NCBI GenBank assembly: GCA_002491195.1
Contig: DKVL01000117.1
Span: 2,096-23,423 of the forward strand
Length of the DNA stretch: 21,328 nucleotides
Direction of reading: 5' to 3'
From: Lachnospiraceae bacterium UBA7179
GTDB lineage: Bacteria > Bacillota > Clostridia > Lachnospirales > Lachnospiraceae
The notes under the pieces were generated by a model, which did no database searches, was not told where the DNA came from, and saw nothing but the letters and a program-made list of their open reading frames with translations. Position numbers and translations under genes: made by a program. Every line of letters starts with the position of its first letter. Positions within the stretch are counted from its first letter, which is position 1. Shown in pieces: positions 7,997-14,758 of the stretch.

Positions 7997-8065
7997 ATTA
8001 TACAGCAACGACTTTACTGTGCTGTTATTTTGACACGAATCGACTGAAATGTGCGCTGAATCGAC
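7997..8065 (-). promoter_or_regulatory. LysM gene promoter with paired GTCGATT direct repeats
   Basis: Leftward, GTCGATT lies at 8065-8059 and at 8044-8038 (21-bp period), the inner copy again extended to GTCGATTCGTG. After exactly 35 bp comes TATAAT (8002-7997), about 50 bases before the ATG. The -35 region (around cagcac) is non-consensus. A 6-bp inverted repeat (ACAGCA at 8002-8007, TGCTGT at 8020-8025) overlaps the spacer and the first base of the -10 and might be a second operator. The outer repeat ends 9 bases from the stop codon of the upstream CAP gene. Confidence 0.7.
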
Positions 8066-8073
8066 AATGTATC

Positions 8074-9618
8074 CTAGTTTAGAACCATGGCGACATAATG
8101 TCCGTCATTCCCGTCAATGGTAAACATAGATTGCCCATTGTCTGTAATGGTGAATCGGCTTAGTTCAACGATCATTCCCGATATGTCATCGCAGCGATAC
8201 AGAACGGCTTGCTTTCCGGCATTCTTTATGTTCCATCCAATGTGTATATTCACAGAAGTGGGGAGCGTACCCACGGATGTCAGGGAAAAAGCGCGTGTGG
8301 ATTCTGCAGTTGTCTCGACCTGTGCAGGAAGTGTTGCATTATATGACAGTATTACATTCCAGGGCGCAGGAGCGGATGAAACGTTTGTCCCCGCAATACT
8401 CAATACGAAATCGCTGTCAATATGGAATGCACACAGGATATTTCTGCCCGAAATCAGATTTAATGTCTCCGCTGGAACTTCAAATCTGTTTCCAGTAAGA
8501 ATATCGGCAGTACCACCATCTGGTGTTCCGGCGATGAGGGCATTTGCGGCAGCCCAGTCCGTATTTAGAATATGTTCTTCTGGCTGTACATTGTCGGGAT
8601 CAAAGAAGTTTACCGTGTAGGATAAATTGACACCGCCTCCCGTGATTGAGACTTCAAAAGTATCTCCAGCATGATATCCGCCAGTCTGGTCTGGACGGAA
8701 GATGATACATCCGTTCTGTCCATATCCGCCGTTGTTTACATTGAAATATCCGTTTGATGCTCCAGCAGAAAAGTTCCATGTCATACCGTCGTTGACTCTC
8801 TTTAAGGTGACATGGACAGCGTTTTTGTCCACATTGCTGCCAATCGAGACAGACCATGGAAAACTGGTGCCGAAGTACTCGACAGGCATGTTTTGTGCCG
8901 GCCAGGCAATCTGGGTTTCCGATGCGGAACGGCTTCTGTCAAAACAGTACATGGCGGAATAAGTTCCCCCAGGTCCATAGACTGCCCCAAATCCGGTCTG
9001 TCCCATGGAGGGATTCAGAATCCAGCGTCTGTGTCCCACACGGTCAATATTGCTGGAGTCTCCGTCTTCCATCCATGACTGCACGAGTGTCTGATTTAGG
9101 GAACAATTCCAGGAGGCCATTGCGAGATTACAGCTGGATGAGCCATCATATCCCAGCTTGTACATACTCTCGCCCATTCCAGCAGGTTTGGAGGGACTAT
9201 GACTCAAAGTGTGATTTGCAAAGTTGACCAGCGAAGCCGCCTGTGCTTTTCTGTTATATTCCTCATTGAGTGTCACATTGTCCTGCAGTCCAGCGATGTA
9301 TCGGATCTGGTTTATCGTTTTCATGGCAGCATTGAGCGTGTCCGGTGATAGGACACCCGCACTGTCATACGGTGCCGTCAACTGTGGATCTGTCACAAAA
9401 TTGAGTGGATCGTTTAATGAGATCCCATCGCTCTTGATACGTGCGCTGATCTCGGCTTGTGTGTGATAAGCTACATTGAGACTTCCTCCGGATTCCTCCT
9501 TTGCATAAACGAAAGAGATATCTCTCAGACCATTCCATGATGATGTGAAAACAATTGCAGTGACGGTTACCGCAGCAAATGCCTTCCGCAACGTTGTTTT
9601 AAAGTTTTGTTTATACAT
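8074..9618 (-). CDS. Secreted CAP-domain (SCP/PR1-like) protein
   Basis: This protein has 514 residues. An N-terminal signal sequence (RKAFAAVTVTAIVFTSS) is followed by a propeptide-like stretch and then a CAP domain at about 95-230. Family hallmarks are INQIRYIAGL, LSHSPSKPAGM (His140) and VGHRRWILNP (His196), including the two cavity histidines of CAP proteins. The rest (about 235-514) has beta-rich segments with no recognised family. Bacterial CAP proteins are extracellular and of mostly unknown activity; some bind ligands or have protease-like roles. Of two close ATG codons I prefer 9618, because AGGAAG lies 8 bases before it but only 2 before the ATG at 9624. It has a consensus promoter without the GTCGATT repeats of its downstream neighbours. 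No clear terminator separates it from the LysM gene, so read-through is possible. Confidence 0.87.
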   Translation of the reverse strand: MYKQNFKTTLRKAFAAVTVTAIVFTSSWNGLRDISFVYAKEESGGSLNVAYHTQAEISARIKSDGISLNDPLNFVTDPQLTAPYDSAGVLSPDTLNAAMKTINQIRYIAGLQDNVTLNEEYNRKAQAASLVNFANHTLSHSPSKPAGMGESMYKLGYDGSSSCNLAMASWNCSLNQTLVQSWMEDGDSSNIDRVGHRRWILNPSMGQTGFGAVYGPGGTYSAMYCFDRSRSASETQIAWPAQNMPVEYFGTSFPWSVSIGSNVDKNAVHVTLKRVNDGMTWNFSAGASNGYFNVNNGGYGQNGCIIFRPDQTGGYHAGDTFEVSITGGGVNLSYTVNFFDPDNVQPEEHILNTDWAAANALIAGTPDGGTADILTGNRFEVPAETLNLISGRNILCAFHIDSDFVLSIAGTNVSSAPAPWNVILSYNATLPAQVETTAESTRAFSLTSVGTLPTSVNIHIGWNIKNAGKQAVLYRCDDISGMIVELSRFTITDNGQSMFTIDGNDGHYVAMVLN

Positions 9619-9657
9619 TTCCATATCTTCCTTTCTGTTCCTATTGGGAGCATTTTT

Positions 9658-9686
9658 ATTATATCTTTTTGGGGGCAGATTATCAA
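9658..9686 (-). promoter_or_regulatory. Promoter of the CAP-domain gene
   Basis: Leftward TTGATA (9681-9686), a 17-bp spacer and TATAAT (9658-9663), about 40 bases before the start codon. It is near consensus, so it probably needs no activator. Confidence 0.7.
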
Positions 9687-9763
9687 GAGGCATAAACAGT
9701 CTTTGAGTAGTCCTGTGACAGTAGCCAGTAAGTTACAGGCATCTGTAAAGTCCAAATTTGGTA

Positions 9764-9792
9764 TTGAGACTTTGGACAAAATGCATTATACT
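9764..9792 (+). promoter_or_regulatory. Promoter of the FIST / chemoreceptor operon
   Basis: TTGAGA (9764-9769), a 17-bp spacer and TATACT (9787-9792), about 75 bases before the FIST start codon. It is divergent from the CAP gene promoter, which lies about 80 bp away. Confidence 0.65.
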
Positions 9793-9866
9793 ATTTTTTA
9801 GAGGATTTTTTCGGAGGACTTGTTGTTATTTTGGTATCTACAATACGAAAAGTGGAGGACATGGGT

Positions 9867-10940
9867 ATGAAGTTTGCATATGGCAGCAGCAAGACGGGGA
9901 ATGTGACGGAGGCGTTAAAAAATATCACGGCGCCTGCGGCACTTTTCTTTTCTGTCGCGCGTGAGGATATGCTTGAACGCACAGCTGCTGAGATCGAGAA
10001 GGCATTTCCCGGTGTGGCGTCGATCGGAGGCGTCGGGCAGGCGTATACGGACAAGCAGTTTTTTGATGCGGGCATCACGGTGATCGCAATGAAGGAAGAT
10101 ATTAAGGTGGCGGCGGATGTCCTGGAACAGGCGTCCGTGATGCCAGTCAAATATATCAGGCGGCTGGAAAATGCCGTGAAGGCAGTAGGCGGGGAACGGG
10201 GAAAAACGGCATGTTTTGATATCTGTTCGGCGGGGGCTGACGTCCGTGCGGTCACAACGCTGTCCGATTACCTCTGCCGTGCAGGATATGACCTCGCAGG
10301 AGGCACAAGCAATTCGTCGTCGGTTGCATGTAATGGAAAGATTTACAAGGACGCATGCGCTTTTTTTATCTTTAGAAATCTGAAGGGTAAAATCAGGTCG
10401 TACAAAGAAAACATCTATGTACATCCGCAGGGAAATGAGAAACAGTTTATGGTGACAGACGCGCAGCCGAAAGAGTATCGGATCCGCACGCTTGAAAACA
10501 GGTCTGCCGAGCAGGTGTATACCTCTGAGCTTGGAATCAGCAGGGACAAGATCATAACACAGACTTTCAAGAATCCATTCGGACATGTCTGCGGTTCCGA
10601 TACATATATTATTTCCATAAAAGATGTGGAGGCAGACGGGAGCATTACGACTTTCCGGCCGGCAAACAAGATGGATTTTCTGACGATACTGAGTATCGGA
10701 GATTACCGGAACGTGGTGCAGGAGACGATTGCCAGGATCCAGAGCGATCTTGGCAAGGCATCGGCGGTGCTTTCTGTCAACTGCCTGTTTCGCTATATCA
10801 TGTTCAACGATGATCATTACTGGGACAGTTATCTTGCCGAGATGAGCCGCAGCTTTTCTCATGCAGGCATGGTCGGAGTCGGCGAACACTACAACACGCA
10901 GTTTGTGAATCAGACAATGTGCTGTCTGGCATTTGAGTAG
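9867..10940 (+). CDS. FIST domain sensory protein
   Basis: This cytoplasmic protein has 357 residues with no signal peptide or TM segment. The N-terminal half (about 20-180: APAALFFSVAREDM, FPGVASIGGVGQAY) and the C-terminal half (about 190-345, ending with MVGVGEHYNTQFVNQTMCCLAFE) match the FIST_N / FIST_C arrangement. The phrases ASIGG, AGGTSNS and GVGEHY are typical. FIST domains are proposed small-ligand sensors, possibly for amino acids, in signal transduction and often sit next to chemoreceptors. Here the soluble methyl-accepting protein begins 11 bases downstream, which supports a sensor/transducer pair. The start is ATG 9867 with GGAGG 8 bases upstream; the ATG at 9861 is too close to that site, and a TTG at 9831 has GGAGG 13 bases away. 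Confidence 0.85.
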   Translation: MKFAYGSSKTGNVTEALKNITAPAALFFSVAREDMLERTAAEIEKAFPGVASIGGVGQAYTDKQFFDAGITVIAMKEDIKVAADVLEQASVMPVKYIRRLENAVKAVGGERGKTACFDICSAGADVRAVTTLSDYLCRAGYDLAGGTSNSSSVACNGKIYKDACAFFIFRNLKGKIRSYKENIYVHPQGNEKQFMVTDAQPKEYRIRTLENRSAEQVYTSELGISRDKIITQTFKNPFGHVCGSDTYIISIKDVEADGSITTFRPANKMDFLTILSIGDYRNVVQETIARIQSDLGKASAVLSVNCLFRYIMFNDDHYWDSYLAEMSRSFSHAGMVGVGEHYNTQFVNQTMCCLAFE

Positions 10941-10951
10941 GGGGAAGAGAC

Positions 10952-11911
10952 GTGTTCAGATTATTTGGAAATGACAGAAATAAGGAACAGGCAAAAGAGT
11001 CTGCAGGGTTTGTCAGTCAGGAACGGAGAGTGGAATATGACAAGTATCCCCTTGATTATGCGCTGGGAAGCGCTTATAAGGTTGTGGATGAACTGGCAGA
11101 GGACGTGTTTCTGACAACGCAGAAGATGCGCTATGCAAACGACCAGCTCTCAGGACTGCAGAGCGATATGGTTCGTCTGCAGGATGAAATCAACGCTTTG
11201 GACGAAGGATTCAGCAATATCACGATGGCAGCAGATCAGTTCGGTGATGTGGAGGTGCAGATCGATCAGTCTGTCATGGAGGCGCAGGGACAGATGGATC
11301 AGCTGAAACAGGATTCCAATGCGATGCAGGAAAATTTTAAGAATATGACCCATACATTTGATATGCTGCAGAGTGCACTGGATAAGATCAGAAACAGTCT
11401 GACAGGAATCGGCGAAGTTGCCGACCAGACAGATCTGCTTGCCCTGAACGCAAGTATAGAAGCGGCGAGAGCTGGTGAACAGGGAAAAGGGTTTGCAGTT
11501 GTGGCGGAGGAAGTAGGCAAGCTCGCAAAGATGAGTCAGGATATGGTTGAGGGCATTCATGCAAGCATTGCGGAAGTGGAGCGCCAGAGCAGTGAACTGA
11601 ACAAATTTATCCAGGCATCGGATCAGGCCATGCTCTGCAATATTAAGAGTATGGAAAAGACGGGCAGATATTTTGACGATGTGAAGCGAAGTGTTTCGGG
11701 TACGACTGCGGTCCGGGAGGCGATTGAAGGGGCCGTGGAGAGAAACCGTGCGTCTGTCAGGAATGTTCAGGACTCTCTCGGAGCCACAGCAGGCGTCTAC
11801 AGTGATATTATCGATAGGATGGACATTGACGACAGCAAAAAGGGCGTGTTGATCGAGACATTTCAAAATATCATTGAGCAGGCCATTGCCATGGTAAGAG
11901 AGCTTCCGTAA
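10952..11911 (+). CDS. Soluble methyl-accepting chemotaxis-type signal transducer
   Basis: This protein has 319 residues and neither a TM segment nor a HAMP or sensor domain. About 40 N-terminal residues are followed by a long helical coiled coil. The conserved hairpin tip of methyl-accepting proteins is at about 152-192 (IGEVADQTDLLALNASIEAARAGEQGKGFAVVAEEVGKLA region), the site that contacts CheA and CheW. The flanking helices are short, so it is a compact receptor. No C-terminal pentapeptide tether for CheR/CheB is present. The start is a GTG with GGGGAAG upstream, 11 bases after the FIST stop codon. It most likely receives its input from the FIST protein, which would act as a detached sensor. 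No chemotaxis kinase gene is in the window, so the output is elsewhere. Confidence 0.9.
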   Translation: MFRLFGNDRNKEQAKESAGFVSQERRVEYDKYPLDYALGSAYKVVDELAEDVFLTTQKMRYANDQLSGLQSDMVRLQDEINALDEGFSNITMAADQFGDVEVQIDQSVMEAQGQMDQLKQDSNAMQENFKNMTHTFDMLQSALDKIRNSLTGIGEVADQTDLLALNASIEAARAGEQGKGFAVVAEEVGKLAKMSQDMVEGIHASIAEVERQSSELNKFIQASDQAMLCNIKSMEKTGRYFDDVKRSVSGTTAVREAIEGAVERNRASVRNVQDSLGATAGVYSDIIDRMDIDDSKKGVLIETFQNIIEQAIAMVRELP

Positions 11912-11941
11912 GGAGTACGGCTTTTTAGAGGTGATCTTCAA

Positions 11942-12904
11942 ATGAATCGTCAAATATTGCAGCTTGCAAGATTGTTATCAATGAATCATTCCGCAGTGAT
12001 GGAAGAGATGGAAGCCTGTGTTGCAGACACAGAAAAATACTGCAAAGCGCATCAACAGGAATATGAGATACTGAATTGTCTTGGCGGAGTGATCACCAAA
12101 GAGGATGAAGAGTGTATACAATGGATCATTCTGGCGGAATGCCTGGTCCAACACAATATAGCGGCGTTATTGGATTGGAAGTGTGAGCTGGAAGACTTCG
12201 CGTACTTTGTAAAAGGATTGGCAGGAAAGCGTAAATATAAGCTTGCGTTTCGCACTGCATGGTTCGATGATGAGGAGTCCATGGAGGAATGGTGTGCCAT
12301 TCTGAATGCCAGGTGGCAGTCAGCTGGTGCGTGTCTTGTGCAGCTGGACATGGATAGTGATTCCTATATTCTTGTGCCAGTTTTGTCCGGCCAGTATGAG
12401 TCGGTACGTAAGCTTGCAGATGGGATTGGGCAAAAACTTCACGATTTTATGCAAAGGCACCCATATATGCCATCTGCAAATCATAACTCTGCGTCGGTTT
12501 CGTGCGAGAAATGTTTTGTGGACAGTGCGGTCATATATCCTGTGGTTCCGTGTAATTGTGACGAGAGGAAGCTATTTCAAATCGTGATCAAAGCCCAGAA
12601 ATTGGCACCCAGGCAAATAATGACTGTTAGTAAACATTTGCGTATGGGAACAATGGAGGTGCGGCAGCGGCTTGCGCTTGGAAAAGACGTGTATGTCAAG
12701 GTTTATTTAAAGGATACGCTGTTGGCAATGAAGGCGCTGGGGGAAGGACAGATCCTATATGAAGTTCTGCCCGAAGCACCGCAGTATCCACACTTTTGTG
12801 AGTGCTTAAAAAGGTCTATGCGCAGTGAGTGTAACGATTACAAATATTTCCTGTTTGACAGGGAACGCGAGAAAGAATGGTCTCATAACTCAATCCAGAC
12901 ATAA
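11942..12904 (+). CDS. Cys-rich protein of unknown function, third gene of the FIST operon
   Basis: This protein has 320 residues, is probably cytoplasmic and contains no TM segment. The first half is helical and then contains AFRTAWFDDEESMEEW and a LDMDSDSYILVPV strand; this resembles small uncharacterised domain families (DUF6630-like, a weak impression). Cysteines are frequent; C188, C191, C204 and C206 form a CxxC-x12-CxC cluster that could bind a metal. Residues about 211-277 (FQIVIKAQKLAPRQIMTVSKHLRMGTMEVRQRLALG...) follow the order of strands, helices and hydrophobic positions of the ribosomal L7/L12 C-terminal domain. This is a fold-level impression, not a proven match. AGAGGTGAT lies 6 bases before the ATG. 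The gene follows the chemoreceptor by 30 bases and ends overlapping the convergent acetyltransferase gene by 22 bases. Function unknown. Confidence 0.72.
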   Translation: MNRQILQLARLLSMNHSAVMEEMEACVADTEKYCKAHQQEYEILNCLGGVITKEDEECIQWIILAECLVQHNIAALLDWKCELEDFAYFVKGLAGKRKYKLAFRTAWFDDEESMEEWCAILNARWQSAGACLVQLDMDSDSYILVPVLSGQYESVRKLADGIGQKLHDFMQRHPYMPSANHNSASVSCEKCFVDSAVIYPVVPCNCDERKLFQIVIKAQKLAPRQIMTVSKHLRMGTMEVRQRLALGKDVYVKVYLKDTLLAMKALGEGQILYEVLPEAPQYPHFCECLKRSMRSECNDYKYFLFDREREKEWSHNSIQT

Positions 12905-13416
12905 GTTCGCTCTGTGGTTGTCTTCTCAATCTTACCGCCGTTTGCCAGTGCGACGTGGAGTGATGGTGTGTTTTGGGGGTGGATGGTAAGCAGAAGTCTA
13001 TCCATACCCATTTTTCTACCTTCTTCGATCAGGAGGGACAGAAGGACTTTTCCCAAGCCTCTGTTTCTGTCTGCGGGGCGGATCGAGTAACCGATATTTC
13101 CGCCCTGCTCCAATAGTTTCTCTGTTAAGAAATGGCGCAGGTTGCCGCAGCCAACAGGCCGTCCGTTCTCGAAGAGCCAGAAGGTGGTCGATGGGACCTT
13201 CCAGCCGTCGACAAGACCAACCTGCTCCGCTTCCTGTACTTTGCCTTTGAGCCATTCCTGATATTCGTCAAAGCGCATGCCCGCCGCGCGGTTGATAAAA
13301 CCATTTTCATCTGCGGGCAGCTCCTGAAGCATTTCGTAGATATCTGTGCCGTCGGTGGCAGCAAGTTTTCTTAATTTCAGTTTATTTAATTCCAGTTTTC
13401 CTAATTCCATTCCCAT
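12883..13416 (-). CDS. GNAT family N-acetyltransferase
   Basis: This protein has 177 residues. The acetyl-CoA binding motif A is visible as IGYSIRPADRNRGLGKVLLSLLIEEG (R117-x-x-G120-x-G122), followed by the alpha4/beta6 segment LLLTIHPQNTPSLHVALANGGKIE of the GNAT fold. The protein probably acetylates an amine on a small molecule or protein; the substrate cannot be read from sequence. The start is ATG 13416 with AAGGAG 6 bases upstream; an ATG at 13410 is 12 bases away, and an upstream ATG at 13530 lies beyond the predicted promoter. The last 22 bases overlap the convergent FIST operon, so antisense interference between the transcripts is possible. The residues before motif A (ENGFINRAAGMRFDEYQEWL) are typical of this GNAT subgroup. 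Confidence 0.88.
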   Translation of the reverse strand: MGMELGKLELNKLKLRKLAATDGTDIYEMLQELPADENGFINRAAGMRFDEYQEWLKGKVQEAEQVGLVDGWKVPSTTFWLFENGRPVGCGNLRHFLTEKLLEQGGNIGYSIRPADRNRGLGKVLLSLLIEEGRKMGMDRLLLTIHPQNTPSLHVALANGGKIEKTTTERTYVWIEL

Positions 13417-13470
13417 AAAAATCTCCTTCCCAAGTCTAAAGACACAATTTCCGCTAAAATAATTATCGCC

Positions 13471-13499
13471 ATTATAACATGGAAGTTTTATAACCGCAA
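13471..13499 (-). promoter_or_regulatory. Promoter of the GNAT gene
   Basis: Leftward TTGCGG (13494-13499), a 17-bp spacer and TATAAT (13471-13476), about 55 bases before the start codon. Confidence 0.6.
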
Positions 13500-13568
13500 A
13501 CAGTTTTCGGAATAACCCATTCAATAACACAGTTTATAACATGCATAATGCATTTCAGGGCAATTGGA

Positions 13569-13597
13569 TTGTATCGGGAAAATGGGTATGGTAAAAT
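13569..13597 (+). promoter_or_regulatory. Promoter of the LytTR response regulator gene
   Basis: TTGTAT (13569-13574), a 17-bp spacer and TAAAAT (13592-13597), 37 bases before the GTG start. AGGAGGAGG sits 8 bases before that GTG. Confidence 0.55.
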
Positions 13598-13634
13598 ACT
13601 ATTTATCAACACGCTCTAGGAGGAGGCGGGACGC

Positions 13635-14429
13635 GTGATTCACATAGCAGTTTGCGATGATGAGCAATATATGACTGATCAGATCAGCTTGATGGTGTCT
13701 GATTTTTTTCAGAAAATAGATCATTCAGAACAGCCTGAGTATAGTCTTCCTGAATGGGATTGTCCAGAAGAGAAGCATTTTGAATGCAGATATGGGAAAG
13801 GGGCTCATTTTGAGATAAAAGTGACACAGTTTTCAAGCGGAGAAGCCTTGTTAGGATCGGATCAGAACTTTGATATCCTGTTTCTGGATATCCAGATGAA
13901 GGACATGGACGGAATGGAGACGGCGAGGCGTCTGCGGGATTGTGGATTCAGAGGGTATCTGATTTTCACGACGATCTTAAAAGAAATGGTATTTCAGTCT
14001 TTCGAGGTGCAGGCGTATGATTATCTGGTCAAGCCGATTGAGGAAAAACATTTTGAGCGGACGATGAAGCGTCTGCTTGTTTCGCTGCAAAAGGGCGAGG
14101 ATAGGAAGCTGCTCGTTCAGAAAGGATATGACAGTAGTGTCATTTCTTTTGACGAGATCGTGTACTGTGAGATCATTGGCAGAAAGGTATATCTGCATTT
14201 AACCTCTTTGGAGGTCATCGATTTCTATGGCAGGATTGAAAATCTCGAGACAAAGCTGGACAGCAGATTTTACAGATGTCATAGAAGTTATCTGATCAAC
14301 ATGAAATATCTGCGCGGCTACAAAAACGGTGTTGCAAAAATGAAGGGCGGCATAGAGATACCGGTGTCGCGCCTGCGCAGTAAGGAATTTTCGGAGGTAA
14401 TACTACAGTATATGAGTAGTCATTGTTGA
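13635..14429 (+). CDS. LytTR-family response regulator with an enlarged receiver domain
   Basis: This protein has 264 residues of the AgrA type. The receiver has acidic residues D8/D9, phospho-Asp85 (DILFLDIQMKDMDG) and Lys133 (YLVKPI). A LytTR DNA-binding domain at about 155-260 has the motifs FYRCHRSYLINMKYL and PVSRLR. The phospho-Asp normally lies near residue 55-60; here about 30 extra residues (roughly 28-57, with two cysteines) lie between helix 1 and strand 2. The start is a GTG at 13635 with AGGAGG 8 bases upstream. The next gene on the strand, after a 0.33-kb gap, is an AgrC-like kinase and is the probable partner. LytTR proteins bind paired direct repeats; this regulator is thus an alternative candidate for the GTCGATT sites. 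Confidence 0.92.
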   Translation: MIHIAVCDDEQYMTDQISLMVSDFFQKIDHSEQPEYSLPEWDCPEEKHFECRYGKGAHFEIKVTQFSSGEALLGSDQNFDILFLDIQMKDMDGMETARRLRDCGFRGYLIFTTILKEMVFQSFEVQAYDYLVKPIEEKHFERTMKRLLVSLQKGEDRKLLVQKGYDSSVISFDEIVYCEIIGRKVYLHLTSLEVIDFYGRIENLETKLDSRFYRCHRSYLINMKYLRGYKNGVAKMKGGIEIPVSRLRSKEFSEVILQYMSSHC

Positions 14430-14758
14430 CATGAATCATTGCATTATACTGCCGACGTTCTGTTTCGGTCAGGCGGTCACTCTCTGAAAGAAAGGAAAAC
14501 CGCAGCGCCTCCTGTCCAATAATGCTGCAAAGCATTCTCAATCCCCATGGGAAGCTTTGTCTGCATTGCCATAACACATCCTTTCCGGCGAAAAACAATT
14601 TGCTCTAAATGGTATACCACACATTAGGAAAGAAAGCACATCTTAATTCTGGAATGGTGTGCTATAATAAAATGATAAGCATCAATAGCAAAGAGCAAAT
14701 GAAAGCTATCGTGGCGTTTTACGCTGGTGAAATGTAACAGCAGAGAGGAGACGTTTTG
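14430..14758 (+). other. 329-bp non-coding gap between response regulator and kinase
   Basis: No credible gene is seen. It holds a small perfect hairpin (AATGCT at 14521-14526, AGCATT at 14531-14536, GCAA loop), which is too weak to be called a terminator. It also holds the kinase promoter near 14663 and a leader of about 85 bases. A 21-codon open frame (14672-14737) begins right at the promoter without a ribosome site and lacks the cysteine of AgrD-type peptides, so it is not annotated. A 56-residue reverse-strand stretch (MFFAGKD... to the RR stop) has no recognised family. Confidence 0.5.
14663..14668 (+). promoter_or_regulatory. -10 box for the AgrC-like kinase gene
   Basis: TATAAT with no strong -35 box at 16-18 bp (nearest atctta). 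It lies about 90 bases before the kinase start codon, so the kinase can be transcribed separately from the regulator gene, perhaps with an activator. Confidence 0.45.

Noticed and set aside
14430..14598. Reverse-strand open frame downstream of the LytTR regulator, considered as a gene remnant
   Set aside because: No family recognised, it runs on into the regulator antisense, and no ribosome site or second fragment supports it.
14672..14737. 21-codon open frame upstream of the AgrC-like kinase, considered as an autoinducing peptide gene
   Set aside because: It starts within a few bases of the -10 box, has no ribosome site, and lacks the Cys and charged tail of AgrD-type peptides.
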